This document shows, one piece after another, positions 26,588-34,184 of a stretch of DNA of 64,000 nt. The DNA comes from Bernardetiaceae bacterium (GTDB lineage Bacteria; Bacteroidota; Bacteroidia; Cytophagales; Thermoflexibacteraceae). Location of the stretch: positions 186,001 through 250,000 of the forward strand of contig JANWWZ010000002.1 in NCBI GenBank assembly GCA_025057115.1. Reading direction: 5' to 3'. The first letter of the stretch is position 1. The number at the start of each line of letters is the position of its first letter. A program made the position numbers and the translations under genes. Under the pieces are notes generated by a model, which was given only the letters and a program-made list of their open reading frames with translations, was not told the DNA's origin and did no database searches.

Positions 26588-27388
26588 ATGCCTTTTGCCC
26601 ATGTCAATGGCACCGATTTGTATTATGAAATTCATGGACAAGGTGCAGAAACAATTGTATTTTCTCATGGTTTGCTCTGGAGTGGCGAACTTTTTCGCGA
26701 GCAAGTGCGCTATTTCAAAAATCGCTACACTTGCATCACCTACGACCACAGAGGTCAAGGCAAAAGCCCCGATAGCAAGACACCTTTTGATATGGAAACC
26801 CTTTACCAAGATGCTGTATCGCTGTTGCTGCATCTGAAATGTACCCCATGCCATTTTGTAGGGCTCTCGATGGGAGGATTTATCGCCATGCGGATTGCAG
26901 CTCGGCGCCCAGACTTGCTCAAGAGTTGTATTTTGCTAGAAACTTCCGCCGATGAAGAACCACATAAGATAAAATACACTATTCTTAACACCATTGTCAA
27001 AATTTTCGGCGTAAAGTCAGTTACTTCTAAGGTAGCTCCTATTATGTTTGGGCAGTCTTTTTTGAAAGATCCTCAAAAGGCTGGACTGCGCGCCGAGTGG
27101 ATTGGAAAATTAGAAGCCAACCGAAAGAGCATTACTCGTTCAGTAGATGCGGTCATTTATCGCCGACCAGTTTTTGACGAGCTAAAGCGAATTCAATTAC
27201 CGGTGCTTATCCTGGTAGGAGAAGAAGACGTAGCCACTACGCCAGAAAAAGCCGAACGCATTAAAAGTCAAATTCCTCATGCTAAATTGTATCGCATTCC
27301 AGCGGCAGGGCATTCCTCTACCATAGAAAACCCCGAAGAGGTCAACCGCCGAATGGATGAGTTTTTAAGAAGTCTTTCCAAAACTTGA
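26588..27388 (+). CDS. Alpha/beta-fold hydrolase
   Basis: 266-residue cytoplasmic hydrolase. HGLLWSGELFREQVR gives the oxyanion-hole strand, DHRGQGKS follows, the nucleophile elbow is GLSMGG, the acid is Asp in VGEEDVATTPE and the catalytic His is in AAGHSSTIENPEEV. It resembles esterase or 3-oxoadipate-lactonase-like enzymes; the substrate is not predictable. Probably cotranscribed with hldD. Its 3' end (27359-27388) has a second, diverged copy at 27986, after the repeat cluster. Confidence 0.85.
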   Translation: MPFAHVNGTDLYYEIHGQGAETIVFSHGLLWSGELFREQVRYFKNRYTCITYDHRGQGKSPDSKTPFDMETLYQDAVSLLLHLKCTPCHFVGLSMGGFIAMRIAARRPDLLKSCILLETSADEEPHKIKYTILNTIVKIFGVKSVTSKVAPIMFGQSFLKDPQKAGLRAEWIGKLEANRKSITRSVDAVIYRRPVFDELKRIQLPVLILVGEEDVATTPEKAERIKSQIPHAKLYRIPAAGHSSTIENPEEVNRRMDEFLRSLSKT

Positions 27389-27395
27389 GTATTTG
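27359..27395 (+). repeat. Direct repeat, copy A (end of hydrolase gene)
   Basis: GAGTTTTTAAGAAGTCTTTCCAAAACTTGAGTATTTG resembles 27986-28023 with about 31 of 37 positions matching. It spans the last codons of the hydrolase gene and its stop. Confidence 0.6.
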
Positions 27396-27425
27396 TTTAG
27401 TTTTTTTTTTACGAGGTTATTTTTT

Positions 27426-27985
27426 GCCATTGTTCGTGTCTTCACGAACAATGCGCTTTGTACACGCCTTGAAAAACAATCTGACAGCACGACGGCGAAT
27501 ATTTTCTTTTTTGCCATTGTTCGTGTCTTCACGAACAATGTGCTTTGTTCATGCCTTGAAAAACAATCCGACAGCATGGCGGCGAGTATTTTCTTCGGTT
27601 TGTCCTTGCTGTTTGTGTTTTAATCACAAGTTGTTCGTGGGGACACGAACAACGGCAGGGAAGCTCTTTGCCATTGTTCGTGTCTTCACGAACAATGTGC
27701 TTTATTCACGCCTTGAAAAACAATCCGACGGCATGGCAGCGAGTATTTTCTTCGATTTGTCCCTGCTGTTTGTGTTTTAATCACAAGTTGTTCGTGGGGA
27801 CACGAACAACGGCAGAGAGCGGTTCATCAGGACATGAACAACGGCAGGGAATGGTTCGTGAGGACATGAAGAATAGTAGGAAAGTTGTTCGTGGGGACAC
27901 GAACAACGGCAGGGTATTTTCTTCGGTTTGTCCTTACCGTTTGCGTTTTTAATCACAAGTTGTTCGTGGGGATATGAATAACGGC
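27426..27985. repeat. Palindromic repeat cluster 2 (long 139-bp units)
   Basis: Left hairpins CATTGTTCGTG-TCTT-CACGAACAATG lie at 27428-27453, 27515-27540 and 27672-27697. Right hairpins GTTGTTCGTG-GGGA-CACGAACAAC lie at 27630-27653, 27787-27810 and 27884-27907, with decayed right copies near 27821-27842, 27852-27873 and 27959-27982. Two complete left-spacer-right units, 27515-27653 and 27672-27810, are both exactly 139 bp and nearly identical. The first left hairpin heads a unit whose right end is lost. The left flank is AGGTTATTTTTTGCC, as in the other clusters. It fills the 871-bp gap between the hydrolase and rhodanese genes. ORFs through here only reflect the repeats. Confidence 0.9.
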
Positions 27986-28023
27986 GAGGTTTTTAAAAAG
28001 TCTTTCCGAAAGTTAAGACTTTG
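27986..28023 (+). repeat. Direct repeat, copy B (after repeat cluster 2)
   Basis: Diverged copy of 27359-27395, including the AAGTCTTTCC core. The two copies bracket the repeat cluster. Confidence 0.6.
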
Positions 28024-28259
28024 ACAAGTGCTATAGCTTGCAAATGAGCTCGAAAAGTAATAGCAACACTACGTTGCAACAGGGACCTTTCCGCACTTTT
28101 AGACCTAAGTTCAATTTTAAGGCTAAGGGTAGACAATTTTTTCCAGTCATAAGTATTTCAGAGTTAGTTTGCCCTAGTTAATTCTTGACCTGCAAGAAAA
28201 AATTTCATAACTTATGAGCAAAAAATGTTTAAAACCACCTGTCTGATTTTCCACCGTCA

Positions 28260-28607
28260 ATGAATCAGCACGTAAAGCATAAAACTATGCGAGCCATCAA
28301 ACCGATGCAACTTTATAAAGATCTACAGCGGGGAAAGAAGTACTTTCTACTAGACGTGCGCGAGCCTGAAGAGTTTGCCATTTGCCACTTGCAAAATTCT
28401 GTCTTAATTCCCATGCACGAAATTCCTTCGCGTAGCCACGAGTTGCCACAAAATGTGGAAATTGTGGTCATTTGCCATCACGGGGTGCGGAGTGCACACA
28501 TAGCCAATTACCTAGAAGCTATTGGGCATCAAGCCACGATATATAATCTAGAAGGAGGGCTACATGCATGGGCAACACAAGTAGATAAATCCATGCCGAC
28601 TTACTGA
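28260..28607 (+). CDS. Rhodanese-domain protein
   Basis: 115-residue single-domain sulfurtransferase. FLLDVREPEEFAICHLQNSVLIPM and the catalytic Cys loop VICHHGVRSAHIANYL with the C-terminal LEGGLHAWATQVDKSMPTY are standard for small GlpE-like rhodaneses. Start at ATG 28260; the ATG at 28287 (MRAIKPMQL) is nearer the conserved part and also plausible. Cytoplasmic; its sulfur acceptor is unknown. Confidence 0.85.
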   Translation: MNQHVKHKTMRAIKPMQLYKDLQRGKKYFLLDVREPEEFAICHLQNSVLIPMHEIPSRSHELPQNVEIVVICHHGVRSAHIANYLEAIGHQATIYNLEGGLHAWATQVDKSMPTY

Positions 28608-28722
28608 GTATTGCCCAAGGACGCGGATCATTTGCCGAAAGAACTCCTTGCGGTACAAGTGGCAAGAAGTTTTTTTTAAACAAATGTTTATGATTTTGTC
28701 GAACAAAATTGCTAGAATTCAA

Positions 28723-29847
28723 TTACGTCAGCCATTTTTGCGCCATTTGCCGAAATTGAGTGCGGGAAAATTTCCATACTTCTTCCGGCGGGGCTAAGGT
28801 GTAGAACTTAGTGGTTAAAATTTTTTGCAATAGTTCCTCAGGGCTTGTGCCTTCAAAATCGATGTGCAAGGCAGCCTTGTACGGTTGCGTGAGTCCTTCC
28901 CAAAGAGGATTGTAAGGCAACAACATGGGCAGTTGCAAAGCCAAACACTCGTAAATTTTTGTGGGAATGCATCGCTGGGTGCTTCGGTTGGGCAGGTAAG
29001 GCATTATTGCCACATCGGCTACTGCCATGGCACTTATAATGCGTTGGTGGTTTACCGGTTGTTTGAATACGCACCAGGTAATGAAATGGCAATTGTCAAG
29101 CATTTTTTCTAACTCTTGTAAATAATTTTCATCTGTGCATGAGCCAATCACCAGCAGAGAAACAGTGGGCATGAATTGATGAAGTTTCTTTGTAAGTTCG
29201 ATAGCCAGATGGGCTCCGTAAGATCGCGAAACTGTACCGGTGTAAATCAAATGCATTTTTTCGACCGATAAAATCCTTTGGCGTGGTTGTATTGGCTTCA
29301 ACGGAATAAATTTATTAAAAACAAAGTCGAATTTTTTGCGCGCAAAACTAAGTTCATCAGCATAGCTTTGTTCCGCCAGCCAGTAGCGCCTTACAAAAGG
29401 ACTGCTGATAAGTTCCACTACCTGCACTCCAAAAGCCAACAAATATTTTTTAACGCCGCGGTAATAACCTTGATGCAAAATATTGAGTCGGTAATTTTCA
29501 CATACATCGTAAATAAGACTAGCCGAGTAAAAAAATTTGTAACAAATGGCAAACAAAAGCAAATCAGGAGATTGAACGATAATGGCATCGGGTTTAATTT
29601 GCCACAGTTTTTTCATAAAAGTAAAACAAGCCTTCAAGCGTTGCCCGAGCCGGCGCGGAAAAAAGGGATAAGCTAAAAAATGGATGCCCGCAATGCGAGG
29701 CAAAGCAGCCATAGTAGGGGCACCAATGATAAAAATTTCAAAATCTTTGTTGAGAGAAAGAGCAAACCGCTCAAAATTTCGCACATCATCCACGGGCTTG
29801 AGCAAAGAAGCAATTACCACTGACTTGCGATTGACTTGTCGCTTCAT
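28723..29847 (-). CDS. Glycosyltransferase (GT-B fold, family 4/1-like)
   Basis: 374-residue sugar transferase. N-terminal half MKRQVNRKSVVIASLLKPVDDVR with IIVQSPDLLLF and YDVCENYRLN; C-terminal half MHLIYTGTVSRSYGAHLAIE, LLVIGSCTDENY and the donor-site region TKIYECLALQLPMLLPYN. Different from the enzyme at 13.5-14.8 kb. It is transcribed alone, divergent from a lipoprotein gene. Donor and acceptor unknown. Confidence 0.8.
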   Translation of the reverse strand: MKRQVNRKSVVIASLLKPVDDVRNFERFALSLNKDFEIFIIGAPTMAALPRIAGIHFLAYPFFPRRLGQRLKACFTFMKKLWQIKPDAIIVQSPDLLLFAICYKFFYSASLIYDVCENYRLNILHQGYYRGVKKYLLAFGVQVVELISSPFVRRYWLAEQSYADELSFARKKFDFVFNKFIPLKPIQPRQRILSVEKMHLIYTGTVSRSYGAHLAIELTKKLHQFMPTVSLLVIGSCTDENYLQELEKMLDNCHFITWCVFKQPVNHQRIISAMAVADVAIMPYLPNRSTQRCIPTKIYECLALQLPMLLPYNPLWEGLTQPYKAALHIDFEGTSPEELLQKILTTKFYTLAPPEEVWKFSRTQFRQMAQKWLT

Positions 29848-29950
29848 TTACTGGTATTGGTTTACTCCAACGGCAAATTTTTCTTTCCCCTGCAACGGAT
29901 CCAAACTGTGGCTCGTAGAGGTGAACAAAATTTTTAAACATCCTATAGCC

Positions 29951-30484
29951 ATGAAAAAAATTTCTTTCATTGTACTGACGGGATTAGTATTTTTTGCCAG
30001 TGGTTGCAATTTAAGTTTTAAAGACTGGTTCTTTAGTTCGGATAGCCTTTACAGCCAAGCGATCATCCCCGAAAACGGACAGTTGACTACTTCGTGGCAA
30101 TTGCATCAGTATGCTGAAAATCAATCCAACACTAACAGCCGCTGCAACTTGCCACAAATGGTAGGTATGAAACTTGAATTTGAGAAAAATGGCAAAGTAG
30201 TTATTGACCATTTAGGTACTACCATGCAAGGAAAGTGGAACTTTGACCGAACTACTAAAACACTAACCCTTCAACTAGACTCCAACTGCAATTGTCCTAC
30301 CTCAAAGGAAGCCTTTGAGTTGGCTAAGAAGCTGGCTAAGTCGTGGTACATTACTCAACTCTCCTCCACAGAAATGCAACTTGCAGAAGCTGAAGAGAAA
30401 AATTGCAAAAAGATTTTATCTAAGAGCAAAGATTCTAAGCCAGCTTCTCAGGTCAGCTTCCGCAAGTTGAGCAAGGGGGTTTGA
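29951..30484 (+). CDS. Small lipoprotein, lipocalin-like/META-like fold possible
   Basis: 177 residues. I start at ATG 29951 (MKKISFIVLTGLVFFASGC), a clear lipoprotein signal with lipobox ASGC. The longer frame from 29684 overlaps the divergent gene and has no signal. The body has LTTSWQLHQYAENQ, GMKLEFEKNGKVVIDHLGTTMQGKWNFD and TLTLQLDSNC. The pattern of a calculated residue of a standard with W and D positions recalls lipocalin-like Bacteroidota stress lipoproteins, but this is only a resemblance. A bidirectional hairpin follows. Confidence 0.7.
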   Translation: MKKISFIVLTGLVFFASGCNLSFKDWFFSSDSLYSQAIIPENGQLTTSWQLHQYAENQSNTNSRCNLPQMVGMKLEFEKNGKVVIDHLGTTMQGKWNFDRTTKTLTLQLDSNCNCPTSKEAFELAKKLAKSWYITQLSSTEMQLAEAEEKNCKKILSKSKDSKPASQVSFRKLSKGV

Positions 30485-30514
30485 GATAGTTTTATGTCAT
30501 TTTCAGGTTTGTAG

Positions 30515-30550
30515 AGCTAATAGGAAGTGCTTCCTATTAGCTTGTTTATT
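30515..30550. terminator. Bidirectional terminator
   Basis: AGCTAATAGGAAG (30515-30527) and CTTCCTATTAGCT (30530-30542) form a perfect 13-bp stem with a 2-base loop, followed by T-rich TGTTTATTTATT. It lies between the convergent lipoprotein and alanine dehydrogenase genes. Confidence 0.7.
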
Positions 30551-31668
30551 TATTCTTCCAGAAGCGGCATTACGTCGTGGCAAGGCAATCCCCAGGCATC
30601 GGCTACATTTTTGTACACTACTTTTCCTTCTACAATATTCAACCCTAGCATCAATTCGCGATTTTCTCGGCAAGCGCGCTTCCAGCCTTTATCAGCCAAT
30701 TGAATGATATAGGGCAAAGTGGCATTGGTCAGTCCCAAGGTAGAGGTATAAGGCACCGCTCCAGGCATGTTACTTACGCAGTAGTGTACTACATCGTCAA
30801 TGATGTAAGTAGGATTTTCATGCGTAGTGGGTCGAGTAGTTTCAAAACATCCTCCTTGATCTACTGCCACATCTACCATAACAGTACCTGGTCGCATGAG
30901 CTTGAGCATATCGCGCGTGATGAGCTTAGGAGCTTTGGCTCCGGGAATGAGCACTGCGCCAATGATTAAATCAGTGTGTGGCAATTCTTGCATAATGTTG
31001 TACCGACTAGAAATCATAGTATGTACATTGGCAGGCATGATATCAGCCAGCACGCGCAAGCGATACAGATTCACATCCATAATGGTGACATTAGCTCCCA
31101 GGCCAGCTGCCATTTTAGCTGCTTGGGTGCCCACCACTCCACCGCCTAAAATGAGCACATTAGCAGGCTTGACCCCTGGAATGCCTCCCAGCAAAATGCC
31201 ACGTCCTTTGATGGGTTTTTCCAAGTACTTGGCACCTTGTTGTATGGACATGCGCCCTGCCACTTCTGACATAGGGATAAGCAAAGGCAAACTGCGGTCG
31301 GCTTTTTCTACAGTTTCGTAGGCACAACAAACAGCACCGCTGCGAATCATGGCTTGTGTTAACTCCTCAGAGGAAGCAAAGTGAAAATAAGCAAATATTA
31401 CTTGCCCCTTGCGAATTAAAAGATATTCTTGTTCTACAGGTTCTTTAACTTTGACAATCATTTCAGCAGCTTGATATACTTCTTCAACATTGGACAAAAT
31501 TTTGGCTCCTGCTGCTATATATTCTTCATCTTCAAAACCGCTGCCCCATCCCGCTCCTGTTTGTACATACACTTGATGACCGCGCTCTATTAGCTCTGCA
31601 GCTCCAGCAGGGGTAAGCGCTACGCGATTTTCATTGTTTTTTACTTCTTTGGGAATGCCGATTTTCAT
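30550..31668 (-). CDS. ald: Alanine dehydrogenase
   Basis: 372-residue NAD-dependent enzyme interconverting L-alanine and pyruvate with ammonia. Start ATG 31668 (MKIGIPKEVKNNENRVALTP), the family N-terminus; 10 extra codons upstream are unlike homologues. NAD site LILGGGVVGTQAAKMAAGLG; substrate region EVAGRMSIQQGAKYLE; VAVDQGGCFETTRPTTH is the family hallmark near the active site; C-terminal LGLNIVEGKVVYKNVADAWGL. Normal length. Divergent from the E1 dehydrogenase gene. Confidence 0.93.
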   Translation of the reverse strand: MKIGIPKEVKNNENRVALTPAGAAELIERGHQVYVQTGAGWGSGFEDEEYIAAGAKILSNVEEVYQAAEMIVKVKEPVEQEYLLIRKGQVIFAYFHFASSEELTQAMIRSGAVCCAYETVEKADRSLPLLIPMSEVAGRMSIQQGAKYLEKPIKGRGILLGGIPGVKPANVLILGGGVVGTQAAKMAAGLGANVTIMDVNLYRLRVLADIMPANVHTMISSRYNIMQELPHTDLIIGAVLIPGAKAPKLITRDMLKLMRPGTVMVDVAVDQGGCFETTRPTTHENPTYIIDDVVHYCVSNMPGAVPYTSTLGLTNATLPYIIQLADKGWKRACRENRELMLGLNIVEGKVVYKNVADAWGLPCHDVMPLLEE

Positions 31669-31727
31669 GACGTTGCTTATGGTTGCTTGGTGCAACAAAA
31701 CTACAAAAAGTTTTTAGAGCGCACTGC

Positions 31728-31736
31728 TAAATTTGC
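31728..31736 (+). promoter_or_regulatory. -7 element of the E1 dehydrogenase gene
   Basis: TAAATTTGC fits TAnnTTTG, 21 bases before the ATG at 31758. The -33 region is not convincing. Confidence 0.45.
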
Positions 31737-31757
31737 AGCCGCCAAAATAACTGCTCT

Positions 31758-33740
31758 ATGCATATCAAATTTGATCGGAAAAATTACAGCGTAGAAACAC
31801 TTGTCTATTTGTATAAAAATTTAGTAAAACCTCGCATGATTGAAGAAAAAATGCTCACTCTGCTCAGACAAGGTAAAATTAGCAAATGGTTTTCTGGCAT
31901 TGGGCAGGAAGCCATTTCGGTAGGAGCAGTGTGCGCTATGGCAGAAGACGAATACATCTTGCCCATGCACCGCAACTTGGGCATTTTTACAGGCAGAGGA
32001 GTTCCATTGGGGCAACTTTTTGCACAATTTCAAGGCAAAAAAGCTGGCTTTACTAAAGGACGGGACCGCTCTTTTCACTTTGGCAGTAAACCACACCACA
32101 TAGTGGGCATGATTTCCCATCTAGGTCCTCAACTGGCGGTAGCTGATGGCATTGCCCTTGCCGACCTACTGCGCAATCGCAAAAAAGCTACTTTAGTTTT
32201 TACAGGCGATGGCGCCACCTCTGAAGGAGATTTCCACGAAGGAGTCAATGTAGCGGCTGTATGGGACTTGCCAGTGATTTTCGTCATTGAAAACAATGGA
32301 TATGGACTCTCTACGCCCAATTCCGAACAGTTTCGCTGCAAACAGTTAATAGACAAATGCATAGGTTACGGCATAGAAGGGGTAAAAATAGATGGCAACA
32401 ATGTATTAGAAGTTTACGATACTATACTACACCTTGCCCAAGAAATCCGCCAACGACCGCGCCCATTTTTGGTAGAAGCCATTACCTTTCGCATGCGCGG
32501 ACACGAAGAAGCCTCAGGAACCAAGTACGTACCCCCAGAACTTTTTGAAGAATGGGGCAAAAAAGACCCCGTGATTAACTACGAGCAATATTTACTTTCC
32601 GAAGGAGTACTTTCGCAAGCACAGGTAGAAGCCATTCGCGCCGAAATACGCCAAGAAATTGAACAAGGAGTTGCCTTTGCCTTCTCTCAGCCTGACCCCA
32701 CCCCTTGCACCGCAGAGGAATTAGCTGATGTCTATGCTCCTTACATTCAACGAGTCACCTTCCCCGATAACATAGGTTCAGAAAAACGCTTCATAGATGC
32801 AGTACAAGACGGCTTGCGGCAGGGCATGGAACGTTGGAGTAATCTCATCCTCATGGGGCAGGACATTGCAGAGTACGGTGGGGCTTTCAAAGTAACCGAA
32901 GGATTTCTTCAGCGTTATGGACGTGCCAGAGTGCGCAACACTCCCCTTTGCGAAAGCGCTATTATTGGAGCCGCGCTAGGGCTTTCCGTTCAAGGTTTCA
33001 AAAGCATGGTAGAAATGCAGTTTGCAGATTTTGTTAGCTGTGGATTTAATCAAATTGTCAATAATCTTGCCAAAATTCACTATCGATGGGGACAAAATGC
33101 CGACGTAGTCATTCGAATGCCTACGGGAGCGGGCGTAGCAGCGGGACCCTTTCACTCCCAAAGCAACGAAGCCTGGTTCTTCCATACGCCTGGACTCAAA
33201 ATCGTCTACCCCAGCAATCCCTACGATGCCAAAGGATTACTCTTAGCCGCTTTAGAGGACCCCAATCCTTATCTTTATTTTGAACACAAAGCGATGTACC
33301 GTTCGGTGAAAGGACTGGTGCCTGAGGGATTTTATACTGTAGAAGTAGGAAGGGCAGCCATCGTGCAAACTGGCAAGGATATAAGCATTATCACCTATGG
33401 CATGGGAGTGCATTGGGCTTTGCAAATTGCCCGTCAGTTGCCCAACCTCTCCATTGAAATTGTTGATTTGCGCACATTATTGCCATGGGACAAAGAAACG
33501 GTAGCAGCTAGTGTCAAGAAAACTGGCAAGGTATTGGTTTGCCATGAAGATTGCCTCACAGGTGGCATTGGCGGAGAAATCGCTGCGTGGATTGCTGAAA
33601 ATTGCTTTGAGTATCTAGACGCCCCCATCATGCGCGAAGGCAGTTTAGACACTCCCGTTCCCTTCAGTCCGACTTTAGAACAAAACTTTTTGCCTTTAGA
33701 GCGAATTCGCCAAAAAGTAGAAGCCTTGGCAGCGTATTGA
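31758..33740 (+). CDS. Fused E1 alpha/beta 2-oxoacid dehydrogenase
   Basis: 660-residue thiamine-diphosphate E1 component with both subunits in one chain, as in the Bacteroidota branched-chain/2-oxoacid dehydrogenase complex. The alpha half has GRDRSFHFGSKPHHIVGMISH and the ThDP/Mg motif GDGATSEGDFHEG (about residue 150) with ENNGYGLSTPN. The beta half (from about 345) has GQDIAEYGGAFKVTEGF, NTPLCESAIIGAALGLS and RMPTGAGVAAGPFHSQS. Substrate could be branched-chain 2-oxoacids or pyruvate; branched-chain is favoured by the architecture. E2 and E3 are not in the window. Confidence 0.9.
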   Translation: MHIKFDRKNYSVETLVYLYKNLVKPRMIEEKMLTLLRQGKISKWFSGIGQEAISVGAVCAMAEDEYILPMHRNLGIFTGRGVPLGQLFAQFQGKKAGFTKGRDRSFHFGSKPHHIVGMISHLGPQLAVADGIALADLLRNRKKATLVFTGDGATSEGDFHEGVNVAAVWDLPVIFVIENNGYGLSTPNSEQFRCKQLIDKCIGYGIEGVKIDGNNVLEVYDTILHLAQEIRQRPRPFLVEAITFRMRGHEEASGTKYVPPELFEEWGKKDPVINYEQYLLSEGVLSQAQVEAIRAEIRQEIEQGVAFAFSQPDPTPCTAEELADVYAPYIQRVTFPDNIGSEKRFIDAVQDGLRQGMERWSNLILMGQDIAEYGGAFKVTEGFLQRYGRARVRNTPLCESAIIGAALGLSVQGFKSMVEMQFADFVSCGFNQIVNNLAKIHYRWGQNADVVIRMPTGAGVAAGPFHSQSNEAWFFHTPGLKIVYPSNPYDAKGLLLAALEDPNPYLYFEHKAMYRSVKGLVPEGFYTVEVGRAAIVQTGKDISIITYGMGVHWALQIARQLPNLSIEIVDLRTLLPWDKETVAASVKKTGKVLVCHEDCLTGGIGGEIAAWIAENCFEYLDAPIMREGSLDTPVPFSPTLEQNFLPLERIRQKVEALAAY

Positions 33741-33853
33741 CAAAATGCATTATTAAATGCTGCCAGTGCAGTGGAAGAAAGATGCAAATGCGAAGAAGTG
33801 ATAAAATTTTCTAAACAAAAAGAAGGGCGACTTCAGTAATTGTCTAAATTTTC

Positions 33854-34018
33854 ACAAGGTCATTTTTTGCCCTTGTTCACGCCCTCACGAACATCTGCTT
33901 TGTTCATGCCTTGAAAAACAACCCAGCAGCAGTGCAAAAAATTGCGTTTTTCGGTTCACCCTTACTTTTGCGTTTTAATCACAAGTAATTGTTCGTGAGG
34001 ACGCGAAAAACGGCAGGC
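33854..34018. repeat. Palindromic repeat cluster 3 (single decayed long unit)
   Basis: Degenerate left hairpin CTTGTTCACGCCCTCACGAACATC (about 33870-33895), the long-form spacer TGCTTTGTTCATGCCTTGAA and onward to GCGTTTTAATCACAAGT, and a decayed right hairpin ATTGTTCGTGAGGACGCG (about 33987-34010). Overall about 141 bp, close to the 139-bp form of cluster 2. Its left flank, TTCAGTAATTGTC and ACAAGGTCATTTTTTGCC, matches the flank of cluster 1. The rest of the gap to 34184 shows no gene. Confidence 0.75.
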
Positions 34019-34184
34019 GTTATGATAAGGTTACTGAGCAAAATTAATCAATAACTAAAAGGTCTAAGCCATGTCTTGCGTTTGCCACCATCGTCATAAT
34101 TGGGAAAGGGAACTTCTGCATAATCTGTTAAGTCTGCTCGCCAAGATTAGCCCATTCACTACCTTGCCTGATTTTGTAAAATTT

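Noticed and set aside
27385-27952. Open frames in cluster 2 such as those repeating SSRTMCFVHALKNN
   Set aside because: Same reason: the peptide is only the repeat unit read in frame, on both strands.
21007-27985. Repeats could be CRISPR arrays
   Set aside because: Spacing is irregular, repeats are near-identical throughout including their spacers, and no cas gene or leader is seen. Units are paired inverted palindromes, not unique spacers.
29684-29950. N-terminal extension of the lipoprotein gene
   Set aside because: It overlaps the divergent glycosyltransferase start and lacks signal sequence; the lipobox signal begins at 29951.
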